The notes: generated from the letters alone by a model not told the origin. Positions 8,575 to 17,673 are shown, counted from the first letter of the stretch. The stretch is 64,000 nt of DNA from CAZFQG01 sp964520785 (GCA_964520785.1 CAZFQG010000002.1:1-64000), one strand, 5' to 3'. Program-made: numbers and translations.

Positions 8575-11500
8575 ATGTGTCGACCTTCATTGAGCAATAG
8601 CCCGTTTTTCCTGACTGCAGTTCTGTCCGTCGCGGCGTTCTGGTACGCAGCCTGCGTTGCCGAAGAGGTACCAAGGCGAATTGTACTCTCGGTCGAACCC
8701 CATAAGCCCAACGTCATCGAATTCGAACCGGTAGAAGCCAAATACGTCCGGATCGAAATCCGCGCCGTCTACACGGCCCACCCCTGCATCGACGAACTGG
8801 AGGTCTACGGCGAGGATCAAGAGACGAACCTGGCCGCGGCGGAACGCGGGGCGGTTCCGTCCGCGTCTTCCTGTATCGAGGGATTTCCCATTCACGCCGT
8901 GCCCCACCTGAATGACGGGAAGTACGGCAATGATCACAGTTGGATTCCGGCGTCGCTCCCCTGTTGGGCCCAAGTCGAATTGGTGAAACCGACTCGAATC
9001 GACCGCGTCGTCTTCTCTCGCGATCGCGAGGGACAATTCCAGGATCGCCTTCCGGCCGACTTCGATCTCCTCGTCTCCATGGACGGGGTGAACTGGACGA
9101 CCGTCTGCCGCGCGACCGGCCTGGCCGGTTTTCCGGCCGATACGCCGTTGCCGGGCGAAGCTCGCGAGAGCTGGGCCGTTCGTGCGGCGCATTCCCTGCC
9201 GGGGGTTTACGGCGAAAGGGCCCGTTTGTTGTCCCTTTCCGCGAAGGGGCCGGAGGACATCGACGCCGTTTTGGCGATCCACCGCGGTTATCACGAACGC
9301 AAATATCTTATCCACCACGTCGAGGCCCAGTTCAATCCCGACGCCCTCCGCCGCGCCGCGGCGGATCTTGCCGCCACGTTCGGCGAAGAGTATAAGGGGG
9401 TTCACGATTTCGCGGACCGTCTCGCCGGCATGGAGCGACTCTTCGCGACGTTCCAGGAGCAACTCGCCTCCGGGGATTTGGCGGTGCAGGAACAGGGAGT
9501 CGCCAACGCCGATAAGATACTCGCTTTCGTCCGCGAGGTCCTCTTGCCGAACCCGCTGTTGAACTTTGACGAGTTGCTGGTTCTCAAACGAAAGTATGCC
9601 GCGACCGGTCCCGGCGGCGCCTATTGGGACTGGGGTCAGCAGTACGGTTTTACCGTAAACTGGTCTTGCGATTTCCGTCCCAAAAACCCGCCGGTCGCCC
9701 CCTGGTGGGACGAATCGCTCGAAGCGGTCGCATTGAAGGACCAAGCCCGCGGCCTACGGACGATCTTCAAGGCCCAGCCGACCCACATGATCCAACATCC
9801 CGACTTGAACTGGGACGCCGACAAGATCGCCTTCGGCATGCCCGGCCCCGAGGGTGCGTTTCAGGTCTGGGAGGTCGACATTGACGGAGCCGGCTTGCGA
9901 CAACTCACCAAAGATACCGGCCCCGACATCGACAACGGCGATCCGTGCTACCTGCCGGACGGGCGGATCATCTTCAATTCGACGCGTCTGTTCACCGGGG
10001 TTCCTTGCGAGGATGGGCAGTCGTACGTCTCCAACCTCTGCCTCATGGACGCCGACGGGAACCACGCGCGGATGCTTTGTTTCGATCAGGAGAGCAACTG
10101 GCACCCTAGTATCCTCAACAATGGCCGGGTCCTGTATACGCGGTACGAATACGCGAATATCGGACACCAATTCGGACGGCTTCTCTTCCACATGAACCCC
10201 GACGGCACCAGCCAGATGGAGTACTACGGCAGCAACTCCTACTGGCCGAACAGCGTCTTCCACGCCAGGGCCGTTCCGAATCATCCGACCAAGGTCGCCG
10301 GCATCGTCTGTGGCCACCACGGAACGAACAAACAGGGACGGCTGGTCATCTTCGATCCGGCCCAAGGACGCCACGAGACGGAGGGGGCCGTGCAGACCAT
10401 CCCCGGCTGGGGGCAACCGGTCGAACGGATCGTCGAGGATTACCTGTATGACGGAGACTGGCCCAAGTTCATCCATCCCTGGCCGTTGAGCGAGAAATAC
10501 TTCCTCGTTAGCGCCCGGCTCTTTCCGGAACAGAAGGAATACCGGGTCTATCTGGTCGACGTCTTCGACAACATCGTGGAAATCGCCCGATGCGACGGTT
10601 ATTCGCTGATGGATCCCATTCCGCTGCGGAAGCGACCGCGGCCACCCATGATCGCCGACAAGGTCATTCCCGGCGAGACCGAGGCGACGGTCTTCCTGAC
10701 GGACGTCTATCGGGGTCCGGGACTGAAGGAAGTGCCCAGGGGTACGGTCAAGCAATTGCGGCTCTTTACCTACAACTACATGTACCGTCAGATGATCTTC
10801 CGGGGTTTCGGCCACCTCGCCACGGCAGGCGTCGACGGTCCCTGGGAACCTCGGCACATCCTGGGTACGGTACCGGTGGACCAGGACGGCTCCGCCCTCT
10901 TCAAGGTTCCGGCGAATACTCCTATCTCGATCCAACCGGTCGACGCCGAGGGCCGGGCGATGCAGAAGATGCGAAGCTGGTTCACCGCCATGCCGGGGGA
11001 GGTGATTTCGTGTGCCGGATGCCACGAGGCGCAGAATACGACTCCGGAATCCCTCTCGGTGAGTGCGGCTTATCGCCATCCCTCCAAGATCGAACCGTGG
11101 CACGGGCCACGTCGTGGATTCGATTTCTACAACGAGATTCAACCGGTACTCGACGAGTACTGCGTCGGCTGCCATGACGGCTCCGAGCCGAACCGGCCCG
11201 ATTTCGCTCGAAAGTCGACCGAAGAGCGGCTCCGTATCAACGCGGAGTACCACAAGCGGACCGAATCGGGGATTACGACGATCTTCACGCCGTCGTTCAT
11301 CGCGCTGCATTCCTATGTTCGGCGGCCCCACGCCGAGGATAATCTGAACGTGCAAATCCCGGCGGAATACCATGCCGACACGAGCCTGCTGGTGCGGATG
11401 CTCAAGAAGGGACATAACAACGTGCGGCTCGACGACGAGGCCTGGCGGCGGCTCTACACGTGGATCGACCTGGACGCGCCCGACCTGGGCTCCTTCCGCA

Positions 11501-12561
11501 ACCGCGAGTGGGGGACGCCGGAGAACTTCTACGAGCGCCGCCGTGAGATGCTCGGCCGCTACGCGAACCGGACCGACGATACCGAATGGATGCCCACCGA
11601 ACCGCCGCCGCAACCGGAGTTCGTTCAACCGCCCGAGGAAACGCCCCCGGTGGAGATCGCCCCGTTTTCCGGTTGGCCGTTCGACGCCGCCGAGGCGAAG
11701 CGGCGCCAGGCGGAGTTGAATCTGCCCCAGCGGCTCACCATGGAACTCGGCCCCGCCGGTGCGCTCACCTTCGTCCTCATCCCACCGGGAGAGTTCGTGA
11801 TGGGCGATCCCGACGGCCCCGGCGACGAACGGGCCGCCTCGAGGGTCCGCATCGAAAAGCCGTTCTACCTATGCGCGACGGAGATAACCAACGCCCAATA
11901 CCGCGCGCTGGCCCAAGCGAGGCACGACAGCGGGTTCATCGGCTGGCAGAGTATTGACTGGCGAGGAGAAGGGCATCCGATTAATGGCGACACCCAGCCG
12001 GCGGTCCGCGTCTCGTGGAACGACGCGATGGACTTTTGCGACGCCCTTTCGGTCAAGCTGGGCCGCCGCGTCACGCTCCCGAACGAGGCACAATGGGAAT
12101 GGGCCGCCAGAGCCGGCGCGGACACGCCCCTCTGGTACGGAACCCTCGACACCGACTTCGCCGCCTTCGAGAACCTTGCCGGCCGCGAGCGGAAGAAGTT
12201 CGCCTTCGATTACAAACGCAGGTGGTATCCGCGGGACGATCGCTTCGAGGACGGTCACATGGTCACGGCGCCGGTCGGCTCCTTCCAGCCGAATCCCTGG
12301 GGACTCTACGACATGGCCGGCAACGTCGCCGAATGGACCCGCTCCACCTACCGGCCGTATCCTTTCGATGCCGGCCTGGCCGAACAGGATGACCGCCAAT
12401 TGCAGGACCGCTCGACTATTGATCCCCACACCCAGAAGACCATCCGCGGCGGCTCGTGGGCCTCGCGACCTCGCGAAGCGACCAGCAGTATTCGCTGGAA
12501 ATACCCCATCTGGCAGAAGGTCTCCGAAGTGGGGATCAGGCCGGCGATCGAGGTCGAGTGA
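8575..12561 (+). CDS. Exported multidomain protein: discoidin-like, propeller, HzsA-like di-haem c, SUMF1-like
   Basis: 1328 residues from ATG 8575, which begins a signal peptide (SPFFLTAVLSVAAFWYAACVA); a GTG at 8410 overlapping the previous stop is open but gives a basic, unlikely leader. Order: discoidin-like beta-sandwich (about 30-210, with HLNDGKYGNDHSWIP), helical region, PD40/propeller repeats (about 390-690), a region like the middle domain of hydrazine synthase alpha (about 700-850), two haem c sites CAGCH (813-817) and CVGCH (863-867), and a SUMF1/FGE-type C-terminus (about 1055-1325, PPGEFVMGD and DMAGNVAEW). The SUMF1 part lacks the catalytic Cys pair of formylglycine-generating enzyme (GGSWASRPREATSS has none). 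It is likely a periplasmic electron-transfer or binding protein. Without HzsB and HzsC neighbours it is not a hydrazine synthase. Confidence 0.78.
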   Translation: MCRPSLSNSPFFLTAVLSVAAFWYAACVAEEVPRRIVLSVEPHKPNVIEFEPVEAKYVRIEIRAVYTAHPCIDELEVYGEDQETNLAAAERGAVPSASSCIEGFPIHAVPHLNDGKYGNDHSWIPASLPCWAQVELVKPTRIDRVVFSRDREGQFQDRLPADFDLLVSMDGVNWTTVCRATGLAGFPADTPLPGEARESWAVRAAHSLPGVYGERARLLSLSAKGPEDIDAVLAIHRGYHERKYLIHHVEAQFNPDALRRAAADLAATFGEEYKGVHDFADRLAGMERLFATFQEQLASGDLAVQEQGVANADKILAFVREVLLPNPLLNFDELLVLKRKYAATGPGGAYWDWGQQYGFTVNWSCDFRPKNPPVAPWWDESLEAVALKDQARGLRTIFKAQPTHMIQHPDLNWDADKIAFGMPGPEGAFQVWEVDIDGAGLRQLTKDTGPDIDNGDPCYLPDGRIIFNSTRLFTGVPCEDGQSYVSNLCLMDADGNHARMLCFDQESNWHPSILNNGRVLYTRYEYANIGHQFGRLLFHMNPDGTSQMEYYGSNSYWPNSVFHARAVPNHPTKVAGIVCGHHGTNKQGRLVIFDPAQGRHETEGAVQTIPGWGQPVERIVEDYLYDGDWPKFIHPWPLSEKYFLVSARLFPEQKEYRVYLVDVFDNIVEIARCDGYSLMDPIPLRKRPRPPMIADKVIPGETEATVFLTDVYRGPGLKEVPRGTVKQLRLFTYNYMYRQMIFRGFGHLATAGVDGPWEPRHILGTVPVDQDGSALFKVPANTPISIQPVDAEGRAMQKMRSWFTAMPGEVISCAGCHEAQNTTPESLSVSAAYRHPSKIEPWHGPRRGFDFYNEIQPVLDEYCVGCHDGSEPNRPDFARKSTEERLRINAEYHKRTESGITTIFTPSFIALHSYVRRPHAEDNLNVQIPAEYHADTSLLVRMLKKGHNNVRLDDEAWRRLYTWIDLDAPDLGSFRNREWGTPENFYERRREMLGRYANRTDDTEWMPTEPPPQPEFVQPPEETPPVEIAPFSGWPFDAAEAKRRQAELNLPQRLTMELGPAGALTFVLIPPGEFVMGDPDGPGDERAASRVRIEKPFYLCATEITNAQYRALAQARHDSGFIGWQSIDWRGEGHPINGDTQPAVRVSWNDAMDFCDALSVKLGRRVTLPNEAQWEWAARAGADTPLWYGTLDTDFAAFENLAGRERKKFAFDYKRRWYPRDDRFEDGHMVTAPVGSFQPNPWGLYDMAGNVAEWTRSTYRPYPFDAGLAEQDDRQLQDRSTIDPHTQKTIRGGSWASRPREATSSIRWKYPIWQKVSEVGIRPAIEVE

Positions 12562-12590
12562 ACGGGTCAAGTTCGAAACGGGCCCATCCG

Positions 12591-12618
12591 GCCTCGCGGC
12601 GTGCCGGTTCGCCGAGGC
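12591..12618. terminator. Imperfect hairpin between convergent genes
   Basis: GCCTCGCGGC (12591-12600) can pair with GCCGAGGC (12611-12618) with one bulge. It lies between the stop at 12561 and the stop of the leftward dehydrogenase, so it could serve both directions. There is no T-run. Confidence 0.3.
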
Positions 12619-13905
12619 TCACCTATTTCGGATCAGTCCGAAGTCGCCCGTCTTCGCTGCCTCGAGAACCGGCCCCATGTAGTCATCAATGGTGTCCGCG
12701 GAGAGTGGGATCGGCATATTGCGAAGTTTTGATTCGAGTGACGGATTCTTCGCCGCGGCAAGCGCTCGGTGGATGTGCGCATCGGTGAAACCCTCTACTT
12801 CCATCAGCGTCGTGGGGAAACCGATCCGGCGCGACAAGCCGAGCATGGCATCCGCGACCGCCAGGCCCAGATCGCGCCCCGAGAGCGCGTCCAGGTTCGC
12901 GTTGGTGTAGCCGGCCGCCCGGTAGATACGTCCCACCGCCCGGAGACGTTCCGCAATGGCGGGCGCGAAGAAGACCGTGTAGTACGGGTCCATCAGGGCA
13001 CACGCTCGCCCGTGGGGCAGGATATCGACCAGCGAGAAACTGGTCAGATGTCCGCCGTTGGTGCCGCCGATCATGATGGCCTCTCCGCCGAGATCGGTTC
13101 CCAGCCCCAGGGCTTTTCTGGCGTGGAGATTGTCCGGGTCGTCGCAGGCGGCGTGGAGGTTGTTGACGATGAGTTCGATTCCCAAAAGCGATACCGGCTT
13201 GACGCGTTCGAAATCCGATTCCGGGATCCCGAAAAAGACCTCCATGCAATGGGCGATCCCGTCGAGCGCGCCGTCCATGGTCAGATCGCGCGAGGCGGAG
13301 GAGGTAGTCTCGTAGTCGAACAGGGCCCTGGTGGGAACGACGGCCGGATCGATGATCAACAGCTTCTGACCGCTTTCCATGTCGGTGACATTGGAGTATT
13401 TCGTCAAATGGGCGGCCGATCCCGCGGCGATCTGGCAGGCGACCAGCGGGAGCAACGTCTTTTCGTGTTCGTGGAGCATTCGCGAGACCTGTCCGACGCC
13501 GAAGTAGGCGGCAAGATCGGGTTGCCGTTCGCCCAGTTCGCGAAGGACCATTGCCGCTTTGACGGCATCTATGCAGCTTCCCCCGCCAACGGCGACGACG
13601 ACTTCCGGATGCTGTTCCTCGAGCGCCGCGGCCAGTCGATAAACGTCCGCGATGGGGGCGTTGGGACGTGGTCCGGCGATAAAACCGCCGGCAAGCTCCA
13701 AGCCGGCGCCGGCCAATGCTGCGTTCGTGGCGTCGTGCAGGGGGGCGCCCCAAGGCTTGCCGACGCCGCTGGTCACGACCGAAACGCGTTTTCCCAGCCC
13801 GGCGGTGAGTTTTCCCAATTGGTGGAAGCATCCTAAACCGAAAACGTAAGCGTCCCCCTTGAATTCACGGAGAAGGGCGGCGGCTTGTGTCATGCGTTCG
13901 TTCAT
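12619..13905 (-). CDS. Iron-containing (group III) alcohol dehydrogenase family protein
   Basis: 428 residues from ATG 13905 (a second Met, 13893, is possible; the ORF upstream of this has Pro/Arg-rich noise). It shows the family's NAD(P)-binding GGGSCIDAVKA (107-117), then the metal-site region with DGIAHCMEVF and GGHLTSFSLVDILPHGRA, giving the Asp/His pattern used to hold Fe2+ or another divalent metal. The reaction would be reversible NAD(P)-linked oxidation of an alcohol to an aldehyde or ketone in the cytoplasm; the substrate cannot be told. The next gene, oppositely oriented, is a glycerol-type facilitator, so a small-polyol substrate is a reasonable guess but only that. Confidence 0.85.
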   Translation of the reverse strand: MNERMTQAAALLREFKGDAYVFGLGCFHQLGKLTAGLGKRVSVVTSGVGKPWGAPLHDATNAALAGAGLELAGGFIAGPRPNAPIADVYRLAAALEEQHPEVVVAVGGGSCIDAVKAAMVLRELGERQPDLAAYFGVGQVSRMLHEHEKTLLPLVACQIAAGSAAHLTKYSNVTDMESGQKLLIIDPAVVPTRALFDYETTSSASRDLTMDGALDGIAHCMEVFFGIPESDFERVKPVSLLGIELIVNNLHAACDDPDNLHARKALGLGTDLGGEAIMIGGTNGGHLTSFSLVDILPHGRACALMDPYYTVFFAPAIAERLRAVGRIYRAAGYTNANLDALSGRDLGLAVADAMLGLSRRIGFPTTLMEVEGFTDAHIHRALAAAKNPSLESKLRNMPIPLSADTIDDYMGPVLEAAKTGDFGLIRNR

Positions 13906-13953
13906 TGGTTTGGTTCGTTTTGTCCAGGGTTCGAGAAATGGGGAGAACGGCGC

Positions 13954-13968
13954 GGCAGGGAAGGGGGG
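13954..13968. repeat. G-rich element (related to the CCCCTGCCCT family)
   Basis: GGCAGGGAAGGGGGG in the gap between the dehydrogenase and glpF. It is a diverged member of the dispersed family described under findings. Confidence 0.45.
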
Positions 13969-14025
13969 CCGCGCGGAGGAGCGCTCGCCTGCCGCGCCAT
14001 GATCGCGAGGGAGTCCTTCGACCCC

Positions 14026-14054
14026 TTGATTCCCGTTTCGGTTCGGGTTAAACT
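14026..14054 (+). promoter_or_regulatory. Sigma-70-like promoter for glpF
   Basis: TTGATT at 14026-14031, 17 bp, then TAAACT at 14049-14054. The -10 lies in CGGGTTAAACTC, very close to CGGGTTATACTC in front of cvpA. The predicted leader to the ATG at 14193 is about 130 nt. Confidence 0.5.
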
Positions 14055-14192
14055 CAATCCTGCCGAGGGGAAATCGACTTTCCGGCCGGCAGGGGCTTGC
14101 GCCCCGCTCGGAAAATCCGCCGACGAGGAGCGCCAGTTCGAGCCTAACGTGAATACAAGAGTATTTCAATCCGAAGTTTTGTGTGAAAAAGT

Positions 14193-14909
14193 ATGAACGT
14201 GTTCTTTGCCGAATTCTTCGGGACGGCCATGATCCTCATTTTTGGCGCCGGGGTGGTTGCCAACGTGCTTCTGGACCAGACGAAGGGAAACAGCAGCGGT
14301 TGGATCGTAATCACGGTCGGATGGGCTGTCGGAGTGTTTACCGGCGTATTGGTCGCGGCACCCGTTAGCGGGGCCCATCTGAATCCCGCGGTGACGCTCG
14401 CGCTGGTTCTGGCGGACAAATTCTCGCTTGAGCTGCTGCCGATGTATTGGTTCGCACAATTGCTTGGCGCTGGATTCGGTGCGTTTCTGGTCTGGCTGGC
14501 GTATAAGCAGCATTTCGACGCGACGGAAGATGGGAATTCGAAGCTCGCCATCTTCTGCACGGCGCCGAACATCAGGAGCTGCCGGCACAACATGATAACC
14601 GAGGCGATCGGGACTTATGTGCTTGTATTCGCCGTGTTGTATATGGCGGAACCCGAAGTGGGACTGGGGTCCCTAAACGCATTGCCGGTTGCGCTCGTCG
14701 TGCTCGGTCTAGGCCTGTCGCTCGGTGGCCCCACGGGGTACGCGATCAATCCGGCACGCGATCTCGGACCGCGAATCGTTCATTTCTTTCTCCCGATCCC
14801 CGCGAAACGCGACAGCGATTGGGGATACGCCTGGGTGCCGGTTCTCGGTCCACTGGCCGGCGCAGCCGCCGCGGCGGGAATATACGTTCTGTTCAGGAAC
14901 CTGAGCTAA
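14193..14909 (+). CDS. glpF: Aquaglyceroporin (MIP family, GlpF-like)
   Basis: 238 residues, six membrane helices plus two re-entrant loops. Both NPA boxes are present: HLNPAVTLAL (NPA at 64-66) and GYAINPARDLGPR (NPA at 186-188). Asp190 after the second NPAR is the residue that separates glycerol facilitators from strict water channels, so passive uptake of glycerol or similar small solutes is expected. The length is a little short of E. coli GlpF (281) because loops are trimmed. The ATG at 14193 has no clear Shine-Dalgarno sequence. No glycerol kinase is adjacent; the only metabolic neighbour is the divergent alcohol dehydrogenase. Confidence 0.88.
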   Translation: MNVFFAEFFGTAMILIFGAGVVANVLLDQTKGNSSGWIVITVGWAVGVFTGVLVAAPVSGAHLNPAVTLALVLADKFSLELLPMYWFAQLLGAGFGAFLVWLAYKQHFDATEDGNSKLAIFCTAPNIRSCRHNMITEAIGTYVLVFAVLYMAEPEVGLGSLNALPVALVVLGLGLSLGGPTGYAINPARDLGPRIVHFFLPIPAKRDSDWGYAWVPVLGPLAGAAAAAGIYVLFRNLS

Positions 14910-14990
14910 CGCCGGCGGCAAGCGGGTTGATACGCCGCCAAATCCTCGGGGCCGCCGCGCAGAAGCGGCACCTCGAAGCGGTGAAGCGGA

Positions 14991-15783
14991 TTACTCTCCG
15001 TATTTCTCGTGGATCANNNNNNNNNNTCAACCGCGCGACCTTCTTTCCACTCAGGAGCATTCCGCCGAAGATGGGCCCCATACGGTACCCCCCCCCGATA
15101 TTGTTCGCCGCCATCCCACTGGCGAACAAGCCCGGGAAATACTCCATGGTGTTGGCGACGGTGGAGGCCTCGCCGCTTTCGACCCACATCGGCTTTTCGC
15201 CCAGGATTCGGCCGGTCTCGGTATCGAGGGCGATTCCGGCTTTGTCCGTCGCCAGTTTGGCGATCTCGCTGGGATGTCCGGTTCCGTCGAGGACGGCCCT
15301 GGCGAGCACCGTCAAAGGATCCACGTGCATCGCGAGCCGTCCGACGGAGGTCCAATTGATAACCAGGCCGCCGACTTTGCCGTCCTTGAAGACGATGTCC
15401 TCGACGCTCATCGAATTGAAAATGACCGCGCCGGCCTTTCTTGCTCCGAAGATCAATCCCGACGCCATCTCGACCGAATCGAGCGTGTAGTAGCCGGGCT
15501 TTTCGCTCGGAGTGTACGAGATTCCGAAGTCGTCGAGGATGGGAAGCGCCTCGGTCTGCACGACGACCTCGTTAAACAGCATTCCGCCGCCCCAGGTACC
15601 GCCGCCCGGGGCCAACTTGCGTTCGAAAACCGCCGTTTTCATGCCGGATTCGGCCAGATACTTGGCGGCGACCAACCCCGAAGGACCACCGCCGACGACG
15701 GCGGCGTCCAAAACGAGGGCCTCTTCGAACTTCTCCGCGAATCGCTTGATGATGGCCGAAGAAATCGTGCTTTCGAGTTCCAT
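14991..15783 (-). CDS. thi4: Sulfide-dependent ADP-thiazole synthase (Thi4), interrupted by assembly gap
   Basis: Makes the ADP-thiazole precursor of thiamine from NAD and glycine. The N-terminal part is clear: FAD/NAD-binding GGGPSG (31-36), ERKLAPGGGTWGGG, and near the C-terminus NNIGGGYRMGPIFGGMLL. At the place where yeast Thi4 has its sacrificial Cys this protein has His153 (AMHVDP), as in archaeal enzymes that use free sulfide with iron and act catalytically. The 10 N at 15017-15026 cut the gene just after GKKVARL. Beyond the gap one frame reads IHEKYGE followed by TAA at 14991-14993, a plausible C-terminus, but it is in frame only if the true gap is not 10 nt long. It lies 80 bp after hydG on the same strand, so the two may be co-transcribed. 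Confidence 0.82.
15017..15026. other. Assembly gap (10 N) inside thi4
   Basis: Ten unknown bases. With exactly 10 nt the downstream reading frame would continue past the likely stop at 14991 to 14893; a length of 9 or 12 (or any multiple of 3) would restore the natural-looking C-terminus. The N count is probably a placeholder. Confidence 0.9.
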
Positions 15784-15841
15784 GGACGGGTTTTATTCCT
15801 ATGAATGGGGTTTTGGGAATTGCAAATGGTGTCTGGCGAAC

Positions 15842-15863
15842 GGGGCAGGGGAGGGCAGGGGGG
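15842..15863. repeat. G-rich element directly after the hydG stop
   Basis: Four G-runs (GGGG CA GGGG A GGG CA GGGGGG) that fit the canonical G-quadruplex pattern on the plus strand. It abuts the hydG stop codon, so the hydG mRNA carries the C-rich complement. Confidence 0.6.
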
Positions 15864-17285
15864 TCAGAAATAGAGATCGCGCTTGTCGGCCGCCTTGATC
15901 TCCCCCAGCCGCTCGGCGATCCTCGATTTCATGTCACCGTCCTCCATCTTGCCCAGCTCGTCCGCGATGAGCCGTTCACCCGCCTCGCGGGTTTCCTCGC
16001 TCGAGTAATCGCACAAGTATTCTTGCAGCGTGCAAAGCGCATTCGGGGTGCAGTACCGCTTGATAAAACCGGGAATGGCGAACTCCATGAAATGTTCGCC
16101 GGTACGGCCGAGCCGGTAACAGGATGTGCAGAAACTCGGGATGTATCCATTCTCGATCAGCTCGCGCATCACCTCGTCGAGGCCGCGAATGTCACCGAGC
16201 GTGAATTGCTCTTTTTCCATTACTTGCGCGTCGCCGGCCTCCGTGTATCCGCCCAATTCAATACGGCTTCCGGCGTCGATCTGCGATACCCCGAAACCAG
16301 TGGCGACGCGCCGCATTTCGGCCGATTCCCGAGCGGTGCAAATCAATCCGGTGTAGGGGACGGCGAGTCGCAGCACCGCGATGAGCTTCTTGAAATCTTC
16401 GTCCGTAACCTGGAACTCCCCTTCGATGGTGACGCCGCACGCCGGCCGCATCCGCGGAAAACTGATCGTGTGGGGACCGACCCCGTAGCACTTCTGCAAA
16501 TGTAAGGCGTGGCTGACCAATCCGAGGACTTCGAACCTCCAGTCGTAAAGACCGAACAGAGCCCCGATCCCCACGTCGTCGCAACCTCCTTCCATCGCCC
16601 GGTTCAGGCCGTCCAGTCGCCAGAGAAAATCCCCCTTTCGGGTTCGCATGGGGTGGCATTTCGTGTAGGTCGGTTTGTGGTACGTCTCCTGAAAAATCTG
16701 ATAGGTGCCGATTCCCGCCTCCTTGACCAACCGGTATCCCTCGACGTCCAGCGGGGCCGCGTTGATGTTCACGCGGCGGATTTCCCCATGCGGGGCGGAC
16801 TTCGTTTCGTAGACCTTGCGGACCGTCTTCGCGATGAATTCCGCGCCGTAATCCGGGTGTTCACCGTAGACGAGGATCAGTCGTTTGTGCCCCTGGCGTT
16901 CCAACGCGATCACCTGCTGTTCCAGCTCTTCCAATGAAAGGGTCCGGCGGACCACGTCCGGATTGGAGCATTTGAAGCCGCAATAGGAGCAGTCGTTAAT
17001 GCACTTGTTTCCGATGTACAAGGGCGCAAACAGAACGACCCGATTGCCGTAAACCGTGTCCTTGAGCGTCCGCGCGGCGTCGAAAATCTCCTCCGTACAC
17101 TCCGCGTCGGCGCCCAGCAACGCGGCCGTTTCCGCGACGCTCAGCGCCTCCTTACCAAGACTCTTGGCAAGGATGTCGCGAATGCGGGCTGTTTCGTGGC
17201 AAGGGGTCCTCGCTAAGGTCTCCAGGTGTGCGTCATCAATAAAGTCGACCGCGTTTTCACTCAATTCCATGGTGGGCAACGGCAT
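15864..17285 (-). CDS. hydG: HydG-type radical SAM tyrosine lyase
   Basis: 473 residues, the normal HydG length. The radical SAM cluster motif is CINDCSYC (C95, C99, C102). The C-terminal auxiliary-cluster motif is complete: C386 and C389 (CTSC), then 22 residues to C412, the CX2CX22C signature that separates HydG from ThiH. In known systems HydG cleaves tyrosine to p-cresol and dehydroglycine and turns the latter into CO and cyanide on iron for the [FeFe]-hydrogenase H-cluster. No hydA, hydE or hydF is in the window; the downstream neighbour is thi4. It may serve a hydrogenase encoded elsewhere or have been recruited to thiamine or iron chemistry. The ATG follows AGGAG by 7 nt, and a candidate promoter lies about 340 bp upstream. 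Confidence 0.87.
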   Translation of the reverse strand: MPLPTMELSENAVDFIDDAHLETLARTPCHETARIRDILAKSLGKEALSVAETAALLGADAECTEEIFDAARTLKDTVYGNRVVLFAPLYIGNKCINDCSYCGFKCSNPDVVRRTLSLEELEQQVIALERQGHKRLILVYGEHPDYGAEFIAKTVRKVYETKSAPHGEIRRVNINAAPLDVEGYRLVKEAGIGTYQIFQETYHKPTYTKCHPMRTRKGDFLWRLDGLNRAMEGGCDDVGIGALFGLYDWRFEVLGLVSHALHLQKCYGVGPHTISFPRMRPACGVTIEGEFQVTDEDFKKLIAVLRLAVPYTGLICTARESAEMRRVATGFGVSQIDAGSRIELGGYTEAGDAQVMEKEQFTLGDIRGLDEVMRELIENGYIPSFCTSCYRLGRTGEHFMEFAIPGFIKRYCTPNALCTLQEYLCDYSSEETREAGERLIADELGKMEDGDMKSRIAERLGEIKAADKRDLYF

Positions 17286-17624
17286 TCTCGCATCTCCTGT
17301 ACAACGAAAGAATCAAAAGGATTCGTGTCTCAGCGGACGTCAATAGTAATTCCGAGGGGGAAGCCTCAGAGGCCGGAACCAAAAAGACCGGAAGAAGTCC
17401 TTGGGAGCACGCGTATTCCTCAAGGCTGAAAGACACTTCTATGCATTATAGGAGTGGACGAGGATTTCTACAATCGCTCCAGAAAGAACGATAGAGAGTG
17501 TTCGGAATGGAATAAACGCGTAACTCCTTGTCTAATAACGTCTTAAAGCACGTGATTCATGGTTCGGCCTGTTTGACTCGGGGGGACGATCACGGGGTCG
17601 TCAGTCAGAAACACCTATACGAGT
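17286..17624 (-). other. Long leader region of hydG
   Basis: About 340 bp of lower-GC sequence between the candidate promoter and hydG. It holds CTGAGA on the minus strand but none of the other conserved TPP-riboswitch elements, and no strong terminator/antiterminator pair was seen. No gene is recognisable. Confidence 0.35.
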
Positions 17625-17653
17625 ATAATAGAACCCACTAAAAAGTTTGATAA
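17625..17653 (-). promoter_or_regulatory. Sigma-70-like promoter, leftward, with inverted repeat
   Basis: On the minus strand TTATCA (17648-17653), 17 bp, TATTAT (17625-17630). An inverted repeat TATAC-GA-GTATA at 17616-17627 overlaps the -10 end. It lies about 20 bp after the stop of the YdjM-like gene and would drive hydG-thi4. Confidence 0.4.
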
Positions 17654-17673
17654 ACTGAGATGCCATCGGCCGA

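Noticed and set aside
8575..12561. Hydrazine synthase alpha or formylglycine-generating enzyme
   Set aside because: No other hydrazine synthase subunits or anammox genes are nearby, and the SUMF1 part lacks the Cys pair of FGE. The similarity is to domains, not to the enzyme.
14893..14990. Thi4 reading frame extending to 14893
   Set aside because: This frame exists only with exactly 10 N and gives Arg/Ala-rich non-conserved residues overlapping the end of glpF; the TAA at 14991-14993 is preferred.
17286..17624. TPP riboswitch in the hydG-thi4 leader
   Set aside because: A CTGAGA on the minus strand is present, but the second conserved part (GTAGGGA-like) and the required helices are missing.
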